A DNA stretch of 64,000 nt from Desulfocucumis sp964643075 (lineage in GTDB: Bacteria; Bacillota; Desulfotomaculia; Desulfotomaculales; Desulfocucumaceae), in contig CAZXQO010000005.1 in the NCBI GenBank assembly GCA_964643075.1, positions 1 to 64,000 on the forward strand. The letters are read 5' to 3'. The notes below the pieces were generated by a model that saw only the letters and a program-made list of their open reading frames with translations, ran no database searches and had not been told where the DNA came from. How positions within the stretch are numbered: the stretch's first letter is position 1; each line of letters opens with the position of its first letter. Positions 16,000 through 24,391 of the stretch are shown in pieces. A program made the translations under genes and the position numbers.

Positions 16000-17724
16000 A
16001 TGGAAAATACCATGACCAAAACTGCTGGGGAAGAGCAAAAAGAAACTGAAAGCCAGGAAAAGAAAATAGCGGTTGATATAGTAAACTGCAAAAAATTATC
16101 CGTTCCCATATATTCGAAAATTACCGATGTTTTACAAATATGTGGCTACGAAGCAGATTACCCTGTAGTGGCGGTGAAAATAAACAACCGTACCAAGGAC
16201 CTCAGTACAGAACTTTATGGTGACTGCACGCTGGAATTCGTTGACATGTCCACCGAAGAAGGCATAAAAATATACCGTACAGGCATGATTTTTGTGCTGG
16301 CCAGGGCAGCTACCGAGGTGTTGCCGGGGTGTTCCCTGACGGTTATGCATTCCCTGGGCAACGCCATATACGGTGAAATAAAACATAAACATTTTCTTAA
16401 GGACATCGATATAAGTAAAATTGAGGAACGCATGAGGGAAATTATTGAGGCCGACGAGCCCATTCAAAGATCAACCCTGCCCCGCCCGGTGGCCATCAAC
16501 CTGTTCAGGGAAGGGGTACACATAAAAAAGAAAGGCCTGTTGGAATATTTCAAATCGGACACCCTGGATGTAGTTACCTGCGGCACCTATACAGATTATG
16601 TGCTGGGGCCGATGGTACCCAGTACGGGTTACCTGAAAAACTTCCGGCTAAGGTATTACCTGCCGGGATTTATACTGGAAATGCCAAGGAGGGAAAACCC
16701 TCTGGTACTGCCTGAGTATATAGAACAATACAAACTGGCCAATGTTTTGTACGAAACGGAAAAATGGGCCAAGGTTCTAAATGTGCATGATGTGGTGGCC
16801 TTGAATAATGTAGTTACCTCCAGCAATAGGTCCGATCTGGTCCGGCTGATCCGGGTGGCTGAGGGCTTCCAGGAGAAAAAAATAGTGCAGATCGCAGACC
16901 AGATAGCCAGCAATATCGACAGGATCAGAATGGTGCTGATTGCCGGACCTTCTTCCTCGGGCAAGACAACTTTCACCCAGCGCCTGGCCATACAATTGAG
17001 GGTGAACGGAATAACGCCGGTGGCCATTTCTCTGGACGATTATTTTGTGGACCGGGAGCGAACCCCCAGAGATGAAAATGGAGAGTATGACTTTGAGAGT
17101 CTGGATGCCATCGACAGGCCCTTATTTAACGATCACCTTATTAAATTAATCCAGGGTGAAGAAGTAGAACTGCCCAAGTATAATTTTAAAACTGGTCGTA
17201 GAGAGTATACTGGTGAAAAACTGAAGTTAGGGCAGCGGGATTTAATAGTTATGGAGGGAATACACGGACTTAACGACAAGCTAACTATATCCGTGCCCAA
17301 GAGCAGGAAATTTAAAATATATGTTAGCGCCCTGACCCATTTGAGTATGGACAACCTGCACCGTATTCATACCACCGATTTGAGACTGCTGCGGAGAATA
17401 GTGCGGGATAATAACTACCGCGGGAAAAGTGCCCTGGAAACTTTACGGCAGTGGCCGTCGGTGCGACGCGGCGAGGAAAGAAATATTTTTCCTTTTCAGG
17501 AGAGTGCCGATGTAATGTTCAACTCGGCCCTGGTTTACGAGCTGCCGGTGTTAAAGAGGTATGTCGAGCCCCTGCTACAGGGTATTTCACCGGATAATCC
17601 CGAGTATTCGGAGGCCAAAAGGTTACGTAACATGATCAGCTTTTTTGTGCCCATGGAATCAGTGGACGTATCTTTTAACTCCATTATCCGCGAATTCATT
17701 GGAAACAGCTGTTTTTTGAATTAG
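16000..17724 (+). CDS. TGS-domain/uridine-kinase-like nucleoside kinase
   Basis: A 574-residue protein. The N-terminal 200 residues resemble the TGS and second editing-like domain of threonyl-tRNA synthetase, with 'HSLGNAIYGEIKHKHFL' in the region where the editing domain has HS..H. The C-terminal kinase domain begins near residue 316 with VLIAGPSSSGKTTF, followed by SLDDYFVDRE and IVMEGIHGLN, typical of uridine kinase/phosphoribulokinase. Such fusions are widespread in Clostridia. They are presumed to phosphorylate a nucleoside, but the substrate is not established by sequence. ATG at 16000 is chosen over TTG at 15994; GGGGGC lies 8-9 bases upstream. Confidence 0.85.
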   Translation: MENTMTKTAGEEQKETESQEKKIAVDIVNCKKLSVPIYSKITDVLQICGYEADYPVVAVKINNRTKDLSTELYGDCTLEFVDMSTEEGIKIYRTGMIFVLARAATEVLPGCSLTVMHSLGNAIYGEIKHKHFLKDIDISKIEERMREIIEADEPIQRSTLPRPVAINLFREGVHIKKKGLLEYFKSDTLDVVTCGTYTDYVLGPMVPSTGYLKNFRLRYYLPGFILEMPRRENPLVLPEYIEQYKLANVLYETEKWAKVLNVHDVVALNNVVTSSNRSDLVRLIRVAEGFQEKKIVQIADQIASNIDRIRMVLIAGPSSSGKTTFTQRLAIQLRVNGITPVAISLDDYFVDRERTPRDENGEYDFESLDAIDRPLFNDHLIKLIQGEEVELPKYNFKTGRREYTGEKLKLGQRDLIVMEGIHGLNDKLTISVPKSRKFKIYVSALTHLSMDNLHRIHTTDLRLLRRIVRDNNYRGKSALETLRQWPSVRRGEERNIFPFQESADVMFNSALVYELPVLKRYVEPLLQGISPDNPEYSEAKRLRNMISFFVPMESVDVSFNSIIREFIGNSCFLN

Positions 17725-17816
17725 TTGATTAATCGCCTGTAATCATTCTATCCCAAGCTATGCAAGTGGATGTCGGAAGATTTCCCCACATTATAGTTGC
17801 CCATCCCTGCACCCGG

Positions 17817-17847
17817 AAAAAACCCCTCCTTTGTGGAGGGGTTTTTT
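17817..17847. terminator. Bidirectional terminator
   Basis: AAAAAACCCCTCC, a short loop and GGAGGGGTTTTTT lie between the kinase gene (plus) and the ferredoxin gene (minus), usable in both directions. Confidence 0.85.
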
Positions 17848-17860
17848 AGTCTCAATAAAG

Positions 17861-18067
17861 TTAAGCATTCATTATTTTTGATACGGCATCACTGGGACAG
17901 GCCCGGGAACACCTACCGCAGCGGGTGCAATTATCTTTGTTGATGGCATAGCTTATGCCGTCATCCACGATGGCACCGTCTCTGCACTCCAGCCAGCAGG
18001 CGGCGCAGGCCATGCATAGCTGAGAGCTAATTTCAAAACTAAATTTAAATTTTTTGGGTTCTGCCAT
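17861..18067 (-). CDS. 2[4Fe-4S] ferredoxin-like protein
   Basis: 68 residues with two complete cluster motifs: CMACAACWLEC (C-x2-C-x2-C-x3-C) and CTRCGRCSRACP. A charged leader 'AEPKKFKFSFEISS' precedes the first motif. It is a small cytoplasmic electron carrier; the partner is not identifiable from the neighbourhood. ATG at 18067 has GGGGAGAG 5-8 bases upstream. It ends at the shared terminator. Confidence 0.85.
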   Translation of the reverse strand: MAEPKKFKFSFEISSQLCMACAACWLECRDGAIVDDGISYAINKDNCTRCGRCSRACPSDAVSKIMNA

Positions 18068-18318
18068 AATACTCTCTCCCCTCAGTATATCTAATTGTAT
18101 GTTCATTTCTACGATTCATTTTAAAATCCTGCCTGATATTTGGCACAAATTTATAAAATAAATTTTTTCGTAGCAGACAAAATATAAGAACGAAGTACCT
18201 TTTGATTCAATAGTGCCAAAGTTGTTTCGTCTTACACTCGTTACGCAATCCGCGAGTCTATAGCGAAGCTGGTAAGGACGTTTGATTATTTGTATATTTA
18301 ACTTTGAGGAGGAAAATG

Positions 18319-18465
18319 ATGACCAGGAGAATTGAAGGTGTGCTCAGGAAATACCACATATCCGGCAGTGGTAAAATGGGTTATCGTCCCGTGTGGGATA
18401 TGGGGCGTACCGCAGATTACAAAAAAAGAACACGTATCACAGGAATCAACCGGCCCAGCGAGTAG
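18319..18465 (+). CDS. Small basic protein (48 aa)
   Basis: ATG 18319 has GAGGAGG 6 bases upstream, and an adjacent ATG at 18316 is also possible. The product is strongly basic (MTRRIEGVLRKYHISGSGK..., DYKKRTRITGINR). A good terminator follows 10 bases after the stop, making a compact gene of its own. No family is recognised. Confidence 0.55.
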   Translation: MTRRIEGVLRKYHISGSGKMGYRPVWDMGRTADYKKRTRITGINRPSE

Positions 18466-18475
18466 AACCCGGACA

Positions 18476-18514
18476 CCCGGAGAGAATGCAATTGCTTTTT
18501 CTCCGGGGTTTTTG
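18476..18514 (+). terminator. Terminator of the 48-residue gene
   Basis: CCCGGAGA pairs with TCTCCGGG around a 16-base loop and is followed by GTTTTTG. Confidence 0.75.
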
Positions 18515-18713
18515 TTATGGCATATGTACAGCACAGTTTGGGGGATTCAAGACGGCCCGGGGTGTTAACAGGACTTTTTTTAATTAGCTAACTAAAGACA
18601 GTGCAAATGTAGATATTTGGCGGAATAATTAATTGTAAATAAGGAGGATGACCCGGGCAGGGCGGCAAATTATATATAGTAAATGTAAAATATTAACATT
18701 AAGAGGTGGGCTT

Positions 18714-19274
18714 ATGTTTAGGATATTAAAATTCCGGGAGATGGACACCATTAACAAGACTTTGGAAGAGGTACAGGAATTAAGGTCGGAAATTTCCGGC
18801 CTGCGGGAGCAACTGGGCAGGATAGCCCCCCCGGGAATTGCTATTTCGCCGGAAGATAATATTGATGAATATGTTTTGGGCGAAAATGGCTTTGCGGACG
18901 GGGTGGAAATAGAGGATATGGATATACAGACAAAAGATGAAGATCTGCCTGTGGATAACGTGGCGCTTTTAAAACTGGATGGTTCTACGAGCGGCGTTGC
19001 CGCCATGGCTTATATGGAACAGGCGGCCGGCCGGGATGAACAGGAAAAAGAGGAGGCGGATGATCTCAATGTGGTGATTAAATACCATGCGGGCGAAGGG
19101 CTGGGGGCGGGGGAACAGTTCGCCGGTTCGCCTGTTGTGGAGGTTGCTTGCGAAGAAGTGCCTGCCGTGGAGGAGACACTAATAGCGCCGAAAAAGAGGG
19201 AGTGGGCGGTGGTGAGATATTATTCCCGCAACAATTTCTGGTGGAAATTTTGGAAGAAGACAGGTCTTTATTAA
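18714..19274 (+). CDS. Acidic coiled-coil hypothetical protein with aromatic C-terminus
   Basis: 186 residues. An N-terminal heptad segment (INKTLEEVQELRSEISGLREQL) is followed by a long acidic middle part rich in Glu/Asp/Ala. The tail is strikingly aromatic and basic: RYYSRNNFWWKFWKK. No domain is recognised. ATG at 18714 has GAGGTG 5-6 bases upstream. The radical SAM gene starts 67 bases later on the same strand; a functional link is possible but unproven. Confidence 0.65.
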   Translation: MFRILKFREMDTINKTLEEVQELRSEISGLREQLGRIAPPGIAISPEDNIDEYVLGENGFADGVEIEDMDIQTKDEDLPVDNVALLKLDGSTSGVAAMAYMEQAAGRDEQEKEEADDLNVVIKYHAGEGLGAGEQFAGSPVVEVACEEVPAVEETLIAPKKREWAVVRYYSRNNFWWKFWKKTGLY

Positions 19275-19341
19275 TGGAATGATTTTCATACATATTGTAT
19301 GATATGATGAAAGAAACAGTTTCATTAAGGGTGTATTGAAA

Positions 19342-20475
19342 ATGACGTTATCCTTTGAACAGGGGCCTATCCGGCCACCCAGTGAGGCATACAGCCTGTT
19401 ACTTCGCCTTACGCGCAACTGCCCCTGGAACAAATGCGCATTTTGCAGAACCTACAAAGGAAAAAGCTTTTCCCGGCGCAGTGTAGAAGAGGTAAAGGAA
19501 GACATTGACAGGGTAGTGGAAGTATCCCGCCTGGTGGAAGAGGTTTCACAACGGCAGGGTTACGGCGGGGAAGTTAACGGGGAAGTGCTGGCCAGGATTT
19601 ATGAGTCCGGTCAAAGTCAGCTCTATCACGTGGCCTTCTGGCTCTATCATGGCGGCCGGACTGCTTTTTTACAGGATGCCAATTCTCTTATCTTGAATAC
19701 TGAAGATCTGTTGGAAATAATAAATTATTTTAAAAAACGTCTGCCATTGGTGGAAAGAATAACCAGCTATGCCCGGTCCATAACCCTGCTGCGTAAAGAA
19801 GTTGGAGAACTGGCGGAACTGGGCCGGGCTGGACTTTCACGGATTCACGTGGGGCTGGAGTCAGGGTCTGACGAGGTGTTGAAGTTTATCGACAAGGGGA
19901 TAACTTCCCGGCAGCATATCGACGCCGGCAGGCGTGTAAAGGAAGCAGGAATATCCCTTTCTGAATACGTTATCCTGGGCATGGGAGGGCAGCGCTGGGC
20001 CCGGGAACACCCCCTGGAAACCGCCAGGGTTTTAAATGCTATTAACCCTGATTTCATACGCCTGCGCAGCCTGACAGTGGTCAAGGGCACTCCGCTTCAT
20101 GGAAAAATGGTACAAGGTGAATTTATCGAACAATCCGAGGAGGATGTCGTAAGGGGCGAAAGACTGCTAATTGAAAGTCTGAGAGATATACAGAGCAGCA
20201 TTGTCAGCGATCATTCCCTGAACCTGCTGGAGGACGTAAAAGGCAAACTCCCTGCGGATAAGAGCGGTATGCTGGCTGTAATTGACCGTTTCCTGGAACT
20301 TACAGACAGGGATAAAGAAAACTTTATCCTGGGTAAACGTTGGGGTATGTACCGTGTGTTGGACGATATGGCGGATTTCTCCCGCCATGCCAGAGTGCAA
20401 GAAGCGGTGGAGAGACTTTCCCGGCAGGGTAACTTTCTGGATACCATATCATCTTTGAAAAATCAGATTATATAA
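19342..20475 (+). CDS. Radical SAM protein (B12-independent, COG1032-like)
   Basis: The Fe-S motif CPWNKCAFC (C-x4-C-x2-C spacing) sits near residue 32 and is followed by 'RTYKGKSF'. Downstream are the SAM-binding elements RIHVGLESGSDEVLKFIDKG and 'YVILGMGG'. The protein is 377 residues with no SPASM or B12 domain. The reaction is unknown; related proteins share the 'W..C.FC..YKG' signature. ATG at 19342 is chosen with AAGGG about 10 bases upstream. A possible companion is the coiled-coil gene before it. Confidence 0.8.
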   Translation: MTLSFEQGPIRPPSEAYSLLLRLTRNCPWNKCAFCRTYKGKSFSRRSVEEVKEDIDRVVEVSRLVEEVSQRQGYGGEVNGEVLARIYESGQSQLYHVAFWLYHGGRTAFLQDANSLILNTEDLLEIINYFKKRLPLVERITSYARSITLLRKEVGELAELGRAGLSRIHVGLESGSDEVLKFIDKGITSRQHIDAGRRVKEAGISLSEYVILGMGGQRWAREHPLETARVLNAINPDFIRLRSLTVVKGTPLHGKMVQGEFIEQSEEDVVRGERLLIESLRDIQSSIVSDHSLNLLEDVKGKLPADKSGMLAVIDRFLELTDRDKENFILGKRWGMYRVLDDMADFSRHARVQEAVERLSRQGNFLDTISSLKNQII

Positions 20476-20542
20476 AGGAAAACTAGTTTCTCTCCCGAAT
20501 TAATATTACATTGTTTCATATAAGGATAGAAGGTGTTGGTTT

Positions 20543-20737
20543 ATGGAAAGCAATTGCAGGATTGCCAAATATCTCAGGGAAAATTATGCCGATGAAATAG
20601 AAAAGATATCCAGGCGGGAGCAGGTGGATGCCAGCGTGGCTATATGCAGTCACTTGTGCCCCGAGGTGGTGGGCTGTATAGAGGATGTGGAGGATCAGTT
20701 GTGCGCTCTGAGATTGCGCACAATGTCAAAGGAGTAG
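20543..20737 (+). CDS. Small Cys-containing hypothetical protein (64 aa)
   Basis: Helical, with five cysteines (C5, and CSHLC, GC and LC in the second half). AAGGTG lies 7 bases before ATG 20543. A terminator follows at 20756-20782. I do not recognise the family; the cysteines could bind a metal. Confidence 0.6.
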   Translation: MESNCRIAKYLRENYADEIEKISRREQVDASVAICSHLCPEVVGCIEDVEDQLCALRLRTMSKE

Positions 20738-20755
20738 CCATTATTCTATTATTCA

Positions 20756-20782
20756 GGCCCCTGTTTTATAACAGGGGCTTTA
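20756..20782 (+). terminator. Rho-independent terminator
   Basis: GCCCCTGTT and AACAGGGGC are separated by 4-5 bases and followed by TTTAT. It separates the 64-residue gene from the YhaM-type gene. Confidence 0.75.
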
Positions 20783-20804
20783 TACTGAATTGGAGGGGAA
20801 ATAG

Positions 20805-21752
20805 ATGATGAGGGTTGCGGTGGCCGACATAAAAGCGGGGAAAAAAATAACGTCCTCATTTGTAATCAAGAATAAAAGAGCCATATATTTCAGGGAGAAG
20901 CCGGGCTATTTTCTTTCGCTGCTGCTGGGAGACAAGACGGGTCATATTGAAGCTAAAATATGGGAGAAGGCTGAAGAACATAATAAAAATCTATCCGTGG
21001 GCGATTTAATAGCGGTAAACGGTGACGTTAAGGAATTTAATGGAAATCTTCAACTGACTATACATACGCTAAAAATATGCGCGTACGCTGACTTTGATCC
21101 TGGTGATTTCCTGCCATCATCACCCCTGGAAGCCGGGGAAATGCTGGCCGAATTAAGGGGATTGGCGGATTCGGTGCAAGAAAATAATCTCAAGGAACTG
21201 CTTAACTCTTTTTTTAATGACAAGCAATGGCTTAAAATGTTTGTACAGGCGCCTGCGGCTAAAATTAATCACCAGGCTTACCTGGGAGGGTTGTTGGAAC
21301 ATACGTTGAATGTAGCCAAATCCGCAGCTGCAGTTTCGAATCTCTATCCCCGGGCCGACAGGGATTTGCTTATAACCGGAGCTATTTTGCACGATGTGGG
21401 CAAGATAGTGGAATACCGTTACGACAGGGTGATCGACTTTTCGGATCAGGGCAGACTTTTAGGTCACATAATGCTGGGCGCAAGCATGGTGGGGAAAAAA
21501 ATTGACGGTCTGGAAGGGTTCCCGGATAAATTAAAGATGAAAATTCTGCACATAATCACCAGTCATCACGGGCAGTACGAATGGCAGTCCCCCAAACGTC
21601 CCAAATTCCTGGAGGCCGCTGTGGTACACCAGCTCGATTTGCTGGATGCCACCATAGATTCCTTTACCAGGGGAGTGGAAGAAAGTCAGGACAGTGACGG
21701 CGAGTGGTCTCCTTACAACCGTACGCTGGAAAGGCACATTTACCGGGGTTGA
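20805..21752 (+). CDS. yhaM: YhaM-type 3'-5' exoribonuclease (OB-fold plus HD domain)
   Basis: 315 residues, the usual YhaM length. An N-terminal OB-fold nucleic-acid-binding domain (residues 15-95, 'LLLGDKTGHIEAKIWEKAE') is followed by an HD phosphohydrolase domain. Its metal ligands are GLLEHTLNV (about 166), ILHDVGK (about 195), 'LGHIMLG' and ITSHHGQYEW (about 250). YhaM degrades short RNA and single-stranded DNA from the 3' end. The gene overlaps the metallopeptidase gene on the other strand by 13 bases at its end. Confidence 0.9.
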   Translation: MMRVAVADIKAGKKITSSFVIKNKRAIYFREKPGYFLSLLLGDKTGHIEAKIWEKAEEHNKNLSVGDLIAVNGDVKEFNGNLQLTIHTLKICAYADFDPGDFLPSSPLEAGEMLAELRGLADSVQENNLKELLNSFFNDKQWLKMFVQAPAAKINHQAYLGGLLEHTLNVAKSAAAVSNLYPRADRDLLITGAILHDVGKIVEYRYDRVIDFSDQGRLLGHIMLGASMVGKKIDGLEGFPDKLKMKILHIITSHHGQYEWQSPKRPKFLEAAVVHQLDLLDATIDSFTRGVEESQDSDGEWSPYNRTLERHIYRG

Positions 21753-22255
21753 GCAATAACGGGAGCAGCCTTCGCCCGGGGTCCCATGGTTAGCCGGGGA
21801 CCGTTTTCCCTGAGCCATTTGCGGTGTTGCTTGTATTCGGGGCAATGGTTCTCCACCAGTTGCCAGAATTTCCGGGAATGGTTCATTTCCACCAGGTGGC
21901 TCAACTCGTGTATTACTATGTAATCTATAATCACCAGTGGTGCCATCACTAACCGCCAGTTGAAATTGAGGTTTTTCAGGGAGGAGCAGCTTCCCCAGCG
22001 GGTCTTTTGACCTTTAATGCAAATTCGGTTGCAGTTTAGATTGAGTTTCTGACTAAAAACTTCAACTCTTCCGGTGATAATTTTCCGGGCCTGCCTGCGG
22101 TACCATTCTTCAAGCAACTGCAACATGGTTTCGCGGGAGTTGTCGGGAATAGTAACATAGAACCTGTCCGCGAAAAAGCTAATCGAAGGCCCGGCCTTAG
22201 CGTCAATAATCCTGATTAGAGCATACTCTCCGCCCAGGAATAGAATTTTTTCCAT
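21740..22255 (-). CDS. YgjP/SprT-type zinc metallopeptidase, N-terminally truncated
   Basis: The catalytic HELSHLVEMNHSRKFW block (zinc ligands His, His and a later His) and the preceding 'RWGSCSSLKNLNFNWRLV' are those of DUF45/YgjP peptidases. Family members have about 70 residues before the 'LFLGGEYAL' segment that opens this protein, and an in-frame TAG lies just upstream of the ATG. No ribosome site is visible. It is therefore probably a 5'-truncated, non-expressed copy with an intact catalytic domain, unless the domain alone is functional. Confidence 0.7.
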   Translation of the reverse strand: MEKILFLGGEYALIRIIDAKAGPSISFFADRFYVTIPDNSRETMLQLLEEWYRRQARKIITGRVEVFSQKLNLNCNRICIKGQKTRWGSCSSLKNLNFNWRLVMAPLVIIDYIVIHELSHLVEMNHSRKFWQLVENHCPEYKQHRKWLRENGPRLTMGPRAKAAPVIAQPR

Positions 22256-22694
22256 AATCAATATTTTAGTCTAAATTAAAGTGATTGCAAACACTATCCA
22301 CTGACCTTAACCAATCTTTTTGCGACTTGGCTGACATCCACATCAAACCGTTGTACTAACAATGGCCGTTTTTGGGAACCCATCATAGCTCAGACCATTT
22401 CCCCTCCAATAAATCAAAAAACAGGTTTCCTCTTTACAAGGATCCTGCCTTTCCGGGGCTATATTATAAAAACCAGTTATCATCTTTTTACAAGGTAAAG
22501 TTTATTAAGATTCTTTGCCGCGTTCTGTGTCCCACTCCATAATATTACTCCAATAACAGTATCCATAAAAATGTTTATTCGACTTTATGGTTTTTTTACC
22601 TTTTTACATTTTAGCTTTTTCTTGGAAGACGTCAATTGCACATAACGATAGGTAAGGGTAGTCTTTTATGGGGTATTTTTTCCTCTATAGTAAC
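22256..22694. other. Intergenic region before the toxin-antitoxin pair
   Basis: AT-rich, with no open frame, hairpin or motif that I can support. It marks the entry to the accessory island. Confidence 0.4.
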
Positions 22695-22716
22695 ATACAA
22701 TATGTACATAATGTAT
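22695..22716 (+). promoter_or_regulatory. Palindromic operator of the toxin-antitoxin operon
   Basis: A 22-base near-perfect palindrome (20 of 22 positions symmetrical) centred on TATGTACATA, ending 29 bases before the antitoxin start. A TATTAT at 22714-22719 could be the -10 element it covers. Antitoxins usually repress their own operon through such sites. Confidence 0.5.
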
Positions 22717-22745
22717 TATTAGTGTTATTATGGAGGTAAAAATAC

Positions 22746-23216
22746 ATGAATAATTACACCCATCTCGGGGAGGGTTTACCCATGAATACAACCATATCAA
22801 TTGCCGAGTTCAGAAAGGATATGCGTAAGTTGCTGGAGATGGCTCTTAACGGAAGAGAAGTAATTTGCTTTGACGCAAAATCCAGGGATCGGGAGACGTG
22901 TTCCTTCATAAAAACCGGATTATTACAGGACATCCTCAAGGCATATTCTTTTAAACCTATGGTTTTTTTAGATGACGAGACGATGACCCATAATATACAC
23001 CTTGACGAGCTAAAACTGTATGCTTACGCAGATACAGTGGAAGAAGCAACAGAGCAGATAATTGATCTAGTAATAGATTACGCCAGGGATTATATTGATC
23101 GTCTGGGTCTGTTCCTTAACATTCCTGACCGGAAGGAGCAGTATCCGTATGTATTACGCATATCCCACTGCCAGAATAGGGATGAGATTGAACGATTGTT
23201 ATTCGGGAGTAACTGA
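22746..23216 (+). CDS. Phd/YefM-like antitoxin with extended C-terminus
   Basis: 156 residues. Residues 13-60 read as a Phd/YefM DNA-binding domain (TTISIAEFRKDMRKLLEMALNGREVICF). The C-terminal part (LDELKLYAYADTVEEATEQIIDLVIDYARDY) is helical and would bind the toxin. GGAGG lies about 9 bases before ATG 22746; an internal ATG (residue 13) lacks a better site. The stop is one base before the toxin's GTG, the tight coupling expected of a TA operon. Part of this gene is duplicated at 24230. Confidence 0.65.
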   Translation: MNNYTHLGEGLPMNTTISIAEFRKDMRKLLEMALNGREVICFDAKSRDRETCSFIKTGLLQDILKAYSFKPMVFLDDETMTHNIHLDELKLYAYADTVEEATEQIIDLVIDYARDYIDRLGLFLNIPDRKEQYPYVLRISHCQNRDEIERLLFGSN

Positions 23217-23217
23217 T

Positions 23218-23457
23218 GTGGGTACGTGCAGCTGCAGGGTATTTATTAAGGTGTGCAAGAAAATGGGACTGGTGCAAAGAAAAACCGGTAACAGTTTTGT
23301 TTGGGCAGGCATCGATCCGCAAGGAGAATATCGCCAGGTTTCCATTCACGTTCATGCCGAAGGCAGAGATATCCCCAGCGGTACATTCAATAAAATGGTT
23401 AAAGACCTGGGCTTTGCCAACGAGGAGGATTTCTTTAAGTTTTTAGATTCCAAGTAA
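23218..23457 (+). CDS. HicA-like toxin
   Basis: 79 residues with a small double-stranded-RNA-binding-like fold: 'FIKVCKKMGLVQRKTGNSFVW' and VSIHVHAEGRDIPSGTFNKMVKDLGF, matching the layout of HicA mRNA interferases (kkhGf...GSH; HxGkelkpGTl..IlkqaGl). The catalytic His of the GSH motif is not where expected (GNSF), so activity is doubtful or uses another residue such as the HVH pair. GTG at 23218 has GGGAG 8 bases upstream, inside the antitoxin's last codons. Confidence 0.6.
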   Translation: MGTCSCRVFIKVCKKMGLVQRKTGNSFVWAGIDPQGEYRQVSIHVHAEGRDIPSGTFNKMVKDLGFANEEDFFKFLDSK

Positions 23458-23654
23458 CTGGAACTTTTGCCAGGCTTCTTAAAAAAGCCTGGTATTGTTC
23501 TTTCCGAAGGCATGCAGGAGGTAACATCTGCTTCGGTCAAGAGTAAGACAGCTTTATCAACTGGTTAATGAAGAAAAATTAGAGCCTATATAGATTATCC
23601 AAAATATTTTGTGTAAAATTTGGATATACGAATTAGCGTCGAGGAGAGATGTTT

Positions 23655-24203
23655 ATGGAAGATTTTATAAGCAAGACCCTATTAAGGATTATTCAGGGAG
23701 ATATAACCGAACAGGATACAGAAGCTATTGTAAATGCAGCCAACTCGGAACTATTGGGGGGGGGAGGTGTCGACGGCGCTATTCATCGTGCAGGAGGCCC
23801 ACAGATTCTCAAAGAGTGCAAGTTGATACGTGATCAGCAAGGAAAGTGTAACACAGGCAATGCCGTTATCACTGGAGGAGGGCGTCTTAAGTCTAAATAT
23901 GTTATTCATGCAGTCGGACCGATATGGTTTGGGGGTCATAAGGGAGAAGATGATCTTCTTCGCAGTGTCTATATTAATAGCTTGTCTCTGGCAAAAGAAC
24001 ATGATATCCACTCAATCTCTTTTCCTTCAATCAGTACCGGTGCTTATCGTTTTCCTATAAAACGTGCGTCCCGGATTGCCCTCCGAACCGTAAACGAGTT
24101 TGTGAGTTTATATCCTGGTTTCAAAGAGGTGCGTTTTGTACTTTTCAGCGAATCGGATTATAAAGTGTATGAGAATTCATGGTTAGAAGTTGAAACTGAA
24201 TAA
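23655..24203 (+). CDS. Macrodomain protein (ADP-ribose/O-acetyl-ADP-ribose hydrolase type)
   Basis: 182 residues, entirely one macro domain of the MacroD/YmdB type: 'IIQGDITEQDTEAIVNAANSEL', GGGGVDGAIHRAGG (distal ribose loop) and SISTGAYRFP (phosphate-binding loop). Such proteins remove ADP-ribose from proteins or hydrolyse O-acetyl-ADP-ribose. ATG 23655 has GAGGAGAG 6-7 bases upstream. It lies alone between the TA pair and two gene fragments, in the interval bounded by a 39-base direct repeat. Confidence 0.9.
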   Translation: MEDFISKTLLRIIQGDITEQDTEAIVNAANSELLGGGGVDGAIHRAGGPQILKECKLIRDQQGKCNTGNAVITGGGRLKSKYVIHAVGPIWFGGHKGEDDLLRSVYINSLSLAKEHDIHSISFPSISTGAYRFPIKRASRIALRTVNEFVSLYPGFKEVRFVLFSESDYKVYENSWLEVETE

Positions 24204-24229
24204 ATACATAATTATATGCCCGCTACGCC

Positions 24230-24310
24230 ATACACCTTGACGAGCTAAAACTGTATGCTTATGCAGATGAGAAAGTTTGTAAAGTTGCTATTCTTACCCT
24301 TAAGAGATAA
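24230..24310 (+). pseudogene. Fragment of a second copy of the antitoxin gene
   Basis: Positions 24230-24268 repeat 22995-23033 of the antitoxin gene at 38 of 39 bases, in the same frame (IHLDELKLYAYAD), then diverge and stop at 24310. No start is present. It is a leftover of a duplicated or recombined TA locus. Confidence 0.75.
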
Positions 24311-24350
24311 GCCCCGGTTATCAGTTTTTATATCTGGTGACCGGGGCTTA
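24308..24350 (+). terminator. Hairpin with an 11-base stem
   Basis: TAAGCCCCGGT (24308-24318) and ACCGGGGCTTA (24340-24350) pair perfectly. A weak T-run (GGGGTTTTG) follows. Confidence 0.55.
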
Positions 24351-24391
24351 TGGGGTTTTGAAATAATTTTTCAAGGGTGGATCAATTATAA

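Noticed and set aside
20543..20737. Cys-containing 64-residue protein as a RiPP precursor for the radical SAM enzyme
   Set aside because: Cysteines are spread through a helical, charged protein with no leader/core boundary, and the enzyme lacks a SPASM domain.
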